Part shown: in pieces, positions 34,575 to 43,028 of the stretch
How the letters are laid out: each line of letters begins with the position of its first letter
Position numbering within the stretch: the first letter of the stretch is position 1
Source: Lewinellaceae bacterium
Lineage (GTDB): Bacteria > Bacteroidota > Bacteroidia > Chitinophagales > Saprospiraceae
Length of the DNA: 64,000 nt
Reading direction: 5' to 3'
Assembly (NCBI GenBank): GCA_020636375.1
Contig: JACJXZ010000003.1
Span: forward strand, 680,821-744,820
The notes under the pieces: model-generated
Seen by the model: the letters and a program-made list of their open reading frames with translations, nothing else
Database searches by the model: none
What the model was told of the DNA's origin: nothing
Position numbers and translations under genes: made by a program

Positions 34575-35903
34575 CTAGTCATATTTGAATTCGGAATACA
34601 AAATGGAATAATGGTCTCCCCACAGCAGGTTCTTCACCGCCTTCCAGATGTGCTCGGGGTTGGGGGGGCAGCCCGGAATGAAATAGTCGATCTTGACGAT
34701 CTCGTTGCAGGGGTATACCTTGTCCAGTATCTTGGGCAGGTCCTCGTGATAGGGTACGATGTGTTCTCCGGCAACCGTCGTGATGGAGTTGAGATAAGCT
34801 TCTTCCAGGCATTCCTCCAGCGGTATCATGTTGCGCATGGCGGGCAGGCCGCCCCAGATGGAACACTCGCCCACGGCGACCAGGATGTCGCACTTCTTAC
34901 GGAACTCGCGCAGGGTTTCCACGTTCTCGGAATTGCAGCAGCCTCCTTCGACCAGCCCGATATCGCACTGGCGGGTAAACTTCTTGATGTCATTAATAGG
35001 AGACTTGTTAAATTCCACGACTTCCAGGAGGTCGATGAAACCCAGGTCGATGTCGAGCATGGACATATGGCAGCCGAAGCAGCCTGCCAGCGAAATGGTC
35101 GCGATGACTTTCTTTTCCTTGGCGGCTTTGGTAGCGGCTTCGACGACCGCCTTTTTCGCCCGTTCCTCTTTCTGCACCGATTCTTTATCGAAGCGGCGGT
35201 CGCCAAAGGGCTTAGCCAGGCTTTGGCCCCGCACCAGTATGGCGCCGGTAGGGCAAAGCTGCATGGCGGCCAGGGCTTCTTCCTGGGTGAGTTTCGCCTC
35301 CTCTTCATAGTCGATGCCCACTACTGTTTCGTTGCCGCGATTGCAGAGGGAGAATACCCTTTTGCCATCCTGGGTTAGCACCTCTTCCACACAGCGGTGG
35401 CATTTTACGCAGCGGTTGTGTTCGATGATCATCCGTTTGGGGTGGAAGTCGATCAGGCGGTCTTTGAACAGGTGGGGAAAGCGGGAAATGGAAACGCCCA
35501 TCTCGTAACCCATGTGCTGCAGGCTACAGTTGCCACTTTTTTCACAGGCCGGGCAGAAGTGGTTGCCTTCGGCGAACATCATTTCCACGATAGCCTTGCG
35601 GGTATCTTCCATCTCCGGCGTATTCACCCGCACCTCCATATTGTTTTTCACCTTTTGCATACAGGCCGGCGCCGGCTTGCCATCGATCTCGCAGATGCAG
35701 ACCCGGCAGGTGCCCAGCGGGGGGTCGATATGCTCGTAGTAACAAAGAGAAGGGATGAAAATGCCGTTTTCCCGGGCTACCTGGACGAGGTTGCTCCCTT
35801 CCCGGGCCTTTATTTCCTTGCCGTCGATCTTTATGGTGGCGTCGCCCTTTGCCTTTGCCTTTGCGGGTTGCTTTTTCTTCGGCTTAGCTTTTAAATTTTT
35901 CAT
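34575..35903 (-). CDS. HoxU-HoxY fusion: diaphorase Fe-S subunit joined to hydrogenase small subunit
   Basis: The 442-residue protein joins two normally separate subunits. Residues about 22-255 are HoxU/NuoG-like: the [2Fe-2S] ligands in PSLCYYEHIDPPLGTCRVC, HFCPACEKSGNC, then RCVKCHRCVEE and LCPTGAI for [4Fe-4S] clusters. A Lys/Ala/Glu-rich helical linker (about 255-280) leads to a HoxY small subunit with ISLAGCFGCHMSMLD, VEGGCCNSENVETL, AVGECSIWGGLPAMRN and FIPGCPPNPEHIW, the ligands of the proximal cluster. It passes electrons between the Ni-Fe site and the HoxF flavin. The gene overlaps hoxF by 20 bp. A basic 20-residue N-terminal tail (KAKPKKKQPAKAKAKG) is unusual. Confidence 0.9.
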   Translation of the reverse strand: MKNLKAKPKKKQPAKAKAKGDATIKIDGKEIKAREGSNLVQVARENGIFIPSLCYYEHIDPPLGTCRVCICEIDGKPAPACMQKVKNNMEVRVNTPEMEDTRKAIVEMMFAEGNHFCPACEKSGNCSLQHMGYEMGVSISRFPHLFKDRLIDFHPKRMIIEHNRCVKCHRCVEEVLTQDGKRVFSLCNRGNETVVGIDYEEEAKLTQEEALAAMQLCPTGAILVRGQSLAKPFGDRRFDKESVQKEERAKKAVVEAATKAAKEKKVIATISLAGCFGCHMSMLDIDLGFIDLLEVVEFNKSPINDIKKFTRQCDIGLVEGGCCNSENVETLREFRKKCDILVAVGECSIWGGLPAMRNMIPLEECLEEAYLNSITTVAGEHIVPYHEDLPKILDKVYPCNEIVKIDYFIPGCPPNPEHIWKAVKNLLWGDHYSILYSEFKYD

Positions 35904-37614
35904 ATTCTTCCGTTGCCTTGTTTAGGTCAAATTTTCTGGTCAGGCCCTCGCCCTGCTGAACCTCAAAAAATTCGGGGAAAGTATCCAGTGCCTTGATCAA
36001 CGTATTGGAGGCCGCTTTTCCCAGGCCGCAGCGGCTGGCCGATTGCATGATGTGGCCCCACTGCCGTATATCTGTGTAGTCGGACTGCTGGGCCAGGCCC
36101 AGTTTAATCTTTTCCAGCTTGCGCTGCAGGATGAAGTTGCCCGCCCGGCAGGGAGTGCATACCCCACAGGACTCTTCCTTGAAAAAAGAGGTGAAGTTGA
36201 GCAGGATTTGCAGGATATCCCGATGTTTGCTGAACACCATAAAAGCGCCGCCGCAGGAAAGATCGTCCTTGGAAAGCCTGCGCTCCTTATCCGCCAGGGA
36301 GATGCATTCGCCGGAAGGGCCGGAAAGCTGGATGTAGTGCGGGTCGTCCGCATGGCAGGCCTTCAGCAGTTCTTCCACTTTCACCCCGTACTCTATCTCG
36401 TAAATGCCGGGCTGATGGCAGTCACCGGACACACTGATCACTTTGGTGCCGGGAGAGGTGGAGGTTCCTGTGGCGAGGAATTGGTCGGCACCCAGTTCGA
36501 TGATGCGGGCGGCGCCACACAGCGTTTCTACATTGTTGACCACGGTCGGCTTCCCCAGAAAACCTCGTTCGATGGGGTAATATTGCTTGACCCTGGCCTC
36601 GCCGCGTTTCCCCTCCATAGAGTTGAGCATGGCCGTTTCTTCCCCAACGACGTAGGAACCGGCGCCCAGCTGCAGGCGGATATCGAAGTCGAAGCCATCA
36701 ATGCCGGCTGCATTTTTCCCCAGAAGCTCCATGCGGTAAAAGCGCTCGATCTCCTTTTCCAGCTTGTCTTTCATCCACATGTATTCGGCCCTCAGGTAAA
36801 GGATGCCCTCCCGGGCGCCTACGGCGTATCCGGCCGTGGCCATCCCTTCGAGTACCAGGCCGGGCATGGTGTTCATCAATACCCGGTCTTTGAAGGTGCC
36901 CGGTTCGCCTTCGTCGGCGTTGCAGACGATGTACTTGGGAGTGGCGGCCTGTTGCCGGCACAGGCCCCATTTCAGGCCGGTGGGGAAGAATGCACCGCCC
37001 CGGCCACTGAGTTTCGAGCGGTTGATCTCTTCAATGACTTCCTCCGGGGTCATGCCGTTCAGTTTCGTAATGGCGTTTCCCGGGTAGTATTCCCTGAAAA
37101 AGACCGCCCGTTTTCCGGGAGGCACATGCCGGATGTTGTCTTCAACCTCGTCACAAAGCTCTTCAACGGGAACACCTTGTTTTAAGCCGGCGATAACTTG
37201 CCGGACCTTCAGGGTATTGAGGTTGGTGAAGGGGTGGAAGTTGATCAAAGCCGCCGGCTCCTGATCGCTCAGGCCGATACAGGAGGTTTCGAAAAGGCCG
37301 AACAAGCCGCTGGGGTCCACCTCGCCGAAACGGGCACCGGTTTCCCGCTCGAAAGCTTCCCGGACCCGCTGGAAGCCTTTGAATTCTGAAACAATACTGT
37401 TGTTCAGGTAAACGGTGAACTGACCGGCCGGCCGGCGGTGAAAGAAGTGGTAAAAAGAGATCACCCCTTCCAGTTGGATTTTGGAAATGCCAAACCGCTC
37501 GGAACACTGGCCAATGTCTTCATCGCGGATATAGCCATGTTGATTCTGATATTCCCACAGGCAGTTGAGCAATTCAGGATGAGCACGCTGGGTGGATAAG
37601 GTTTCCGCTTCCAT
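35884..37614 (-). CDS. hoxF: NAD-reducing hydrogenase flavoprotein subunit, HoxF-type
   Basis: The 576-residue protein has a NuoE-like N-terminal domain (1-130) and a NuoF domain. The latter shows GRGGAFFPTGLKWG and NADEGEPGTFKDR (FMN and NAD(H) binding) and ESCGVCTPCRAGN plus a later SRCG for a [4Fe-4S] cluster. It exchanges electrons with NAD+/NADH. In the NuoE-like part the four Cys that bind [2Fe-2S] are mostly gone: at the C-x4-C site the sequence reads VYLNNSIVSEF, and at the C-x3-C site SCIGLSDQ keeps one. That cluster is probably missing. It is the first gene of the hox unit and is divergent from the PFOR gene. Confidence 0.92.
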   Translation of the reverse strand: MEAETLSTQRAHPELLNCLWEYQNQHGYIRDEDIGQCSERFGISKIQLEGVISFYHFFHRRPAGQFTVYLNNSIVSEFKGFQRVREAFERETGARFGEVDPSGLFGLFETSCIGLSDQEPAALINFHPFTNLNTLKVRQVIAGLKQGVPVEELCDEVEDNIRHVPPGKRAVFFREYYPGNAITKLNGMTPEEVIEEINRSKLSGRGGAFFPTGLKWGLCRQQAATPKYIVCNADEGEPGTFKDRVLMNTMPGLVLEGMATAGYAVGAREGILYLRAEYMWMKDKLEKEIERFYRMELLGKNAAGIDGFDFDIRLQLGAGSYVVGEETAMLNSMEGKRGEARVKQYYPIERGFLGKPTVVNNVETLCGAARIIELGADQFLATGTSTSPGTKVISVSGDCHQPGIYEIEYGVKVEELLKACHADDPHYIQLSGPSGECISLADKERRLSKDDLSCGGAFMVFSKHRDILQILLNFTSFFKEESCGVCTPCRAGNFILQRKLEKIKLGLAQQSDYTDIRQWGHIMQSASRCGLGKAASNTLIKALDTFPEFFEVQQGEGLTRKFDLNKATEEYEKFKS

Positions 37615-37662
37615 ATTTTATATTTTTTTTAGCCGGATCGAGGAACCCCACCGCATATTAAG

Positions 37663-37684
37663 ATTAAGCAGAATGAGGCTTAAT
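37663..37684. promoter_or_regulatory. interrupted palindrome between hoxF and nifJ
   Basis: ATTAAGC (37663-37669) and GCTTAAT (37678-37684) are exact inverted repeats with an 8-base spacer, in the middle of the 207-bp divergent promoter region. The geometry suits a dimeric regulator that could control both transcripts. No regulator family can be named from the site. Confidence 0.4.
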
Positions 37685-37821
37685 GATTTTTTTCACTTCA
37701 GCCGGTGATTATTCTCATCGGAAGTCCGGGCCTGATTTCCAAAATTTGTGCCGTCGCCTTAACCAAAAAAGGAACCGGTTTAAAAAAGGAAACGAATTGT
37801 CCCAGTACAAAAAAAGCTGAT

Positions 37822-40800
37822 ATGGATAAGAAAGATAAGGGGGTAAAGTACCCCGGCGTCCGCGTCGCAATGGATGGAAATACTGCTGCGATCATGTGTG
37901 AACGGGAATCCTCCGATGCAGCAGGAGCTTACCCGATCACTCCCTCCACGCAAATGGGAGAATATTGGGCGGAAGAAGCCGCCAAAGGGCACCTGAACAT
38001 TTCCGGGCGGCCTTTGATATTTATAGAACCGGAAGGAGAACACGCCGCCGCAGCTGTTACCGCAGGCCTGTCCATGACCGGCCTGCGGGCCGCTAACTTC
38101 TCTTCCGGCCAGGGCATCGCCTATATGCACGAATCGCTCTACGCCGCAGTAGGGAAACGGCTGACCTACGTCCTCAATATCGGTGCCAGGGCCATGACCA
38201 AATCCACCCTGAACGTTCACGCCGGCCATGATGATTATCACGCCATAGACGATACCGGCTTTTTTCAACTGTTTGCTAAAAAAGCACAGCACGTTGCCGA
38301 CCTGAACATCATCGCCCACAGGATCGCCGAGCTGGCCCTCACCCCCGGCGTAGTGGCGCAGGACGGCTTCCTGACCACCCACCTCATTGAATCGCTTCAG
38401 CTTCCCGAACGCGAACTGATCAAAGAATACCTCGGCCGCCCCGATGACATCATCGAAACGCCGACGCCTGCCCAGCGCATCATCTACGGCGACACCCGCC
38501 GGCGCATCCCCGAACTCTGGGATGTCGATAACCCTTTAATGGCGGGTATTGTACAGAACCAGGATTCTTACATGCAGAGCGTAGCGGCTCAGCGGCCTTT
38601 CTTCTTTGACCACATCAAGGAACTCTCAGAAAAGGCCTTTGAGGAATTTTACCAGCTCACCGGCCGCCGCTATGATCGTGTAATGACCTATCGCGCCGAA
38701 GATGCCGACTACCTGATCGTCGGACAGGGCAGCGTAGTGTCGAGTGCAGAAGTAGTGGCCGATTACCTGCGGGAGACGCGCAAGCTCAAGGTGGGCGTTG
38801 TTGACCTGGTAATGTTCCGCCCATTCCCTGCTGATCTGATCGGCAAAATCCTGAAGGGCAAGAAAGGCGTAGTTGTACTGGAGCGCCTCGACCAGCCCCT
38901 GGCGGCCGACCTGCCGGTGCTCCGGGAAGTCCGCGCCACACTCAATAAATGCATAGAGAACAGCCTGAGCCCGAAAGATCCCGCTTACCCAGAGCTGGCC
39001 ACGTACTCCAGGCCGACTGATATGCCAGCCCTCTACTCCGGCTCCTTTGGGATGGGAAGCCGCGACCTTCAGCCGGAAGGTATTATCGGGGCCGTTGAAA
39101 ACATGCTGCCCGACGGAAAGAAGAAAAAGCAGTTCTACTTGTCGATAGATTTCATTCGGGATGTACCCTTTACGCCCAAACAAAGGGCTTATCAGGAAAG
39201 CATACAGGATGCCTATCCTCATGTGAAGGAGCTTGCCGTAAGAGGGTCGGAAAACCCGAACCTCATGCCCGACGGCGCCGTCACCGTCCGCTTTCATTCC
39301 GTAGGCGGCTGGGGAGCGATCACAACGGGCAAGAACCTGGCCATGACGCTTTTCGACCTGCTGGGCTATGACATCAAAGCGAATCCGAAATACGGCTCCG
39401 AGAAAAAGGGCCAGCCGACCACCTACTATCTGGCGGCGGCGCCCGAACCGATCCGCGTCAACTGCGAGTACTACTTCGTCGACGTCGTATTGTCTCCCGA
39501 CCCCAACGTGTTCAAACACACTAATGCGCTGGCCGGCCTGAAGAAGGGGGGCGTCTTCATTATCCAAAGCGACAAGGCGAAACCCGCAGAAGTCTGGGCC
39601 GACATCCCCAAGCCCTACCAGAAGATCATCATCGACAACAATATCCGCCTTTTCTACATCGACGGGTTCAGGATTGCCCGCGAAGAAGCTACCGACCCGG
39701 AACTGCAGCTGCGGATGCAGGGCATCGCCTTCCAGGGTGCCTTCTTCGCTGCTTCCCCGCTTATGGAAAAGGCAGGCCTCACCGATGCTACATTGCTTAA
39801 AGCCATTGAGGATCAGCTGCAGCACAAGTTTGGCGGAAAAGGCCAACGGGTGGTAGACGACAATATGCGGGTGGTGAAGCGCGGCTTCGACGAAGTGCAT
39901 GAGGTCAAAGATAAAGTGCTGGGCGCCGGGCATGAGGACAAGAAAAACGGGGAAGCGCTGCTGCCCATCCCAACCATGATGAGAGATATCCCGAAGAGCA
40001 AGTCCAACCTGAGCGATATTCACCGGTTCTGGGAACAAACAGGCAATTTCTACCTGCGCGGCATGGGCAACGACAACCTGACCGACCCCTTTATCGGCCT
40101 GAGTGTCATGCCTGCCGTATCCTCTCTTTTCAGGGATATGACCGGCATCCGTTTCGAACATCCCGAATGGATCGCCAACAACTGCACGGCCTGTGCAAAA
40201 TGTTATACCGTTTGTCCCGATACGGCTATACCAGGGTTGGTAAGCGAGCTGTCGGAGGTGCTGGATACCGTCGTGAAACGGGTAAAGAAAAACCACGAGA
40301 AAGTGGAATACCTGCCGAAGGCGGTGCGTCAGATGGAAAGCAAGATCCGGGCGCTGTTCAAGGAGGACAATAATAACGGGGCTACGGTCAACCATCTCAT
40401 TCAGGACGCTATCGACCAGTATATCAGCGAAAATGACAATGGCAACGGGCTGGCCCAGGAAATGGAATGGTTCCGCGAGGAACTGGGCGATTTCCAGTTC
40501 GCGCTTACCCGCCCGTACTTTGATATCCATGAGAAAAACCAGCCCAACAGCGGCGGTTTGTTCAGCATTACCATCAACCCGACCACCTGTAAGGGGTGCA
40601 TGGAATGTGTCGAGGTTTGTCCGGATGACGCCCTGCGGCCCGCCACTCAGACTGAAGATTCCATCGCCCGGCTGAGGAAGGACTGGGATTTCTGGCTGGA
40701 CCTGCCCAATACGCCCCAGAAGTTCAACCGCGTCGATGACCTGGAAGAGAAGATCGGCCCGCTCGAAACCATCCTCCTGAATAAGGATGCCTACCTGAAG

Positions 40801-42741
40801 TTTGCCAGTGGCGATGGCGCCTGCCTGGGGTGCTCCGAAAAGACGGTGATCCACTTGTTTGTGGCCACTGTGGAATCGCTGATGCAGCCCCGGATCAGGA
40901 AGCATGTCGCCCACCTGGAAGAACTGATCGGCAAGCTGGAGCAACACATCCAATCCAAGCTCTTCCAGACCGTCAATGTCAGCGATGCGGAAGCGATGTC
41001 CAGGATCGTCGCCGAGATGCGCAACAGCGACCTGACCATGTCCGGCCTGGCCAGAAAGCTGGAATCCGAAAAGGGTACCGAGCCTATCGACCAGGAATGG
41101 CTGAGAGACGTGACGCAACTGCTGGCCAAACTGAAGAACCTGAAATGGAAGTATACGGAAGGGAATACCGGCAACGGGCGTTCCTCCATGGGTATGACCA
41201 ACTCGACCGGCTGCACCTCGGTATGGGGTAGCACCTATCCGTTCAACCCCTATCCGTTCCCCTGGGCGAACCACTTGTTCCAGGATTCCACCTCCATGGC
41301 CATGGGTATTTTCGAAGGCCACATGGCGAAGATGGCGGAAGGCTTTAAGGCCATTCGCAAAGCGGAGCTGGAACTTAGCGGCCAGTACAACACGGCAGAG
41401 CACGACGAGTTCTTTACCTACTTCACCTGGCAGCAGTTCACCGACGAAGAATGGCTGCTGTGCCCGCCGGTAGTAGCATTGGGCGGCGACGGCGCCATGT
41501 ACGACATCGGTTTCCAGAACCTGTCGCGCATGATGGCCTCCGGCAAACCCATCAAGGTCATCGTCGTCGATACCCAGGTATACTCCAATACAGGCGGCCA
41601 GGCTTGTACGTCCGGCTTTATCGGCCAGGTATCGGATATGGCCCAGTACGGAAAGGTCTGGAAAGGCAAACCCGAACCGCGTAAGGAAATCGGCCTGATC
41701 GCCATGGCGCACCGGAACACCTACGTGCTTCAGGCTACCATGGCCAATACCAGCCAGATGATCGAAGGCTTCATCGACGGCCTGATGGCCCGGCGCCCGG
41801 CCTTGTTCAACCTCTACACTACCTGCCAGCCCGAGCATGGCGTCGGCGACGACCTGGGGGTACACCAGGCAAAACTGGCTATGGAATCCCGCGCTTATCC
41901 CATTTTCAAATACAATCCCGACAACGGGAGAACAGCGGAAGAGGCGTTCGACCTGAGCGGCAACCCGGCGATGGACAGCATCTGGCCAACTTACCAGCTG
42001 AAATATCTGGAAAACGGCCGCGAGAAATCCATGGAAGTGGCCATGACCTTCGCCGATTTCGCTGTGACGGAAGCCCGGTTCCGCAAGCATTTCCGCAAGG
42101 TGCCCCGCGATGCCTGGAACGAGAATATGGTCGTCCTGTCCGAGTTTCTCGAAATGGATGCCGATGAGCGGGAAGGGAAATTCCCCTTCATCTGGGCTGT
42201 CGACCGGAAGCAGCAACTCAGCCGCGTGCTCGTTGCCAAGACGATCGTCGAATCCTGCGAAGAACGGCGCGACTTCTGGATCATGCTCCGGGCAATGGCG
42301 GGACAGGACAAGAAGAAAGAGGAAGTGGTGGACGTCGAGAGCAAGATTCGGGCAGAAGTGGTTGGCAAGATCGCCCAGGGGCTGATGAAACTGGCCGGCG
42401 GCGCCGGCGCCGGCATCGCTGCCCTGGCGCAGGAAGAACCGGCACCGGCCACCCCGGCAACGGAGCAGGCCCAGCCCCAGGCCAATGGCGACTATCTGGC
42501 GCCCTGGCTGGAGACGGAAAATTGTACCTCCTGTGATGAGTGTATCAAGCTCAACGCCAATATATTTGCCTACAATGATAATAAGAAGGCGTATATTAAG
42601 GATCCCAAAGGAGGGCCATACGAAGACCTGGTAAAGGCCGCCGAGAAGTGTACTGCCCGGGTGATCCACCCGGGGCTGCCGGCTGACCGGTCAGGAAAGG
42701 ATGCAGAAAAGTGGATAAAGAGAGGCGAAAAATATAATTGA
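37822..42741 (+). CDS. nifJ: pyruvate:ferredoxin (flavodoxin) oxidoreductase, long form with C-terminal ferredoxin
   Basis: At 1639 residues this is about 400 longer than usual PFOR (about 1200). Domain I starts with ESSDAAGAYPITPSTQMGE near 30. The gamma-type domain has FHSVGGWGAITTGKNLA. Two [4Fe-4S] motifs, CTACAKCYTVCP near 787 and CKGCMECVEVCP near 922, are 135 residues apart, further than usual. GDGACLGCSEKT near 997 supplies proximal cluster ligands, and the thiamine site is GGDGAMYDIGFQN near 1222 with YSNTGGQACT. A Pro/Ala/Gln linker joins an additional ferredoxin (NCTSCDECIKLNA near 1567). It converts pyruvate and CoA to acetyl-CoA, CO2 and reduced ferredoxin. The ATG at 37822 is chosen over an upstream alternative start at 37705. 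Confidence 0.92.
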   Translation: MDKKDKGVKYPGVRVAMDGNTAAIMCERESSDAAGAYPITPSTQMGEYWAEEAAKGHLNISGRPLIFIEPEGEHAAAAVTAGLSMTGLRAANFSSGQGIAYMHESLYAAVGKRLTYVLNIGARAMTKSTLNVHAGHDDYHAIDDTGFFQLFAKKAQHVADLNIIAHRIAELALTPGVVAQDGFLTTHLIESLQLPERELIKEYLGRPDDIIETPTPAQRIIYGDTRRRIPELWDVDNPLMAGIVQNQDSYMQSVAAQRPFFFDHIKELSEKAFEEFYQLTGRRYDRVMTYRAEDADYLIVGQGSVVSSAEVVADYLRETRKLKVGVVDLVMFRPFPADLIGKILKGKKGVVVLERLDQPLAADLPVLREVRATLNKCIENSLSPKDPAYPELATYSRPTDMPALYSGSFGMGSRDLQPEGIIGAVENMLPDGKKKKQFYLSIDFIRDVPFTPKQRAYQESIQDAYPHVKELAVRGSENPNLMPDGAVTVRFHSVGGWGAITTGKNLAMTLFDLLGYDIKANPKYGSEKKGQPTTYYLAAAPEPIRVNCEYYFVDVVLSPDPNVFKHTNALAGLKKGGVFIIQSDKAKPAEVWADIPKPYQKIIIDNNIRLFYIDGFRIAREEATDPELQLRMQGIAFQGAFFAASPLMEKAGLTDATLLKAIEDQLQHKFGGKGQRVVDDNMRVVKRGFDEVHEVKDKVLGAGHEDKKNGEALLPIPTMMRDIPKSKSNLSDIHRFWEQTGNFYLRGMGNDNLTDPFIGLSVMPAVSSLFRDMTGIRFEHPEWIANNCTACAKCYTVCPDTAIPGLVSELSEVLDTVVKRVKKNHEKVEYLPKAVRQMESKIRALFKEDNNNGATVNHLIQDAIDQYISENDNGNGLAQEMEWFREELGDFQFALTRPYFDIHEKNQPNSGGLFSITINPTTCKGCMECVEVCPDDALRPATQTEDSIARLRKDWDFWLDLPNTPQKFNRVDDLEEKIGPLETILLNKDAYLKFASGDGACLGCSEKTVIHLFVATVESLMQPRIRKHVAHLEELIGKLEQHIQSKLFQTVNVSDAEAMSRIVAEMRNSDLTMSGLARKLESEKGTEPIDQEWLRDVTQLLAKLKNLKWKYTEGNTGNGRSSMGMTNSTGCTSVWGSTYPFNPYPFPWANHLFQDSTSMAMGIFEGHMAKMAEGFKAIRKAELELSGQYNTAEHDEFFTYFTWQQFTDEEWLLCPPVVALGGDGAMYDIGFQNLSRMMASGKPIKVIVVDTQVYSNTGGQACTSGFIGQVSDMAQYGKVWKGKPEPRKEIGLIAMAHRNTYVLQATMANTSQMIEGFIDGLMARRPALFNLYTTCQPEHGVGDDLGVHQAKLAMESRAYPIFKYNPDNGRTAEEAFDLSGNPAMDSIWPTYQLKYLENGREKSMEVAMTFADFAVTEARFRKHFRKVPRDAWNENMVVLSEFLEMDADEREGKFPFIWAVDRKQQLSRVLVAKTIVESCEERRDFWIMLRAMAGQDKKKEEVVDVESKIRAEVVGKIAQGLMKLAGGAGAGIAALAQEEPAPATPATEQAQPQANGDYLAPWLETENCTSCDECIKLNANIFAYNDNKKAYIKDPKGGPYEDLVKAAEKCTARVIHPGLPADRSGKDAEKWIKRGEKYN

Positions 42742-42754
42742 GCCTAAGTAATCC

Positions 42755-42876
42755 TTAAAAAATAACTTCACGGCCCTTAGTTGTAGTGAAGTGAAGCAGC
42801 CAGTCAGGGTTCCAGCGGGGTCAGGCTGCTGAACGAGCTACAACTAAGGGCCTCAAACAGTGAAGTTATTTTTTAA
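42755..42876. repeat. 122-bp extended palindrome between nifJ and rnfC
   Basis: TTAAAAAATAACTTCAC (42755-42771) is the exact complement of 42860-42876. The next 15 bases (42772-42786, GGCCCTTAGTTGTAG) are the exact complement of 42838-42852. Seven unpaired bases sit on the right side. Inside, AGCAGCC and GGCTGCT pair again. The whole region can form one long cruciform or hairpin and may end or attenuate the nifJ transcript or be a small mobile element. Confidence 0.8.
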
Positions 42877-42909
42877 TCACTACTAAGGCAGAAAGTAGCT
42901 CGCAGATAA

Positions 42910-42966
42910 GGCGCTGAGACGCAGAGTTGAAAAGTCATCAAGGTTTACGCTCTGCGCTTTTGCGCC
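42910..42966. repeat. CGCAGAG-family inverted repeat
   Basis: GGCGC (42910-42914) pairs with GCGCC (42962-42966), and CGCAGAG (42920-42926) with CTCTGCG (42950-42956), with mismatches between. The core is the same as in the hairpin at 11659-11717. It lies 60 bp upstream of rnfC. Confidence 0.6.
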
Positions 42967-43028
42967 TCTGCGCGATACTCAATTATCCACATCTCGAAAT
43001 CGATTGAGTACTACCAACAGGTTAACTA

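Noticed and set aside
38626..42669. Minus-strand open frame of 1347 codons opposite the PFOR gene
   Set aside because: It is the antisense shadow of a GC-rich, clearly identified gene; the translation has no recognisable motif, while the plus strand carries all PFOR motifs.
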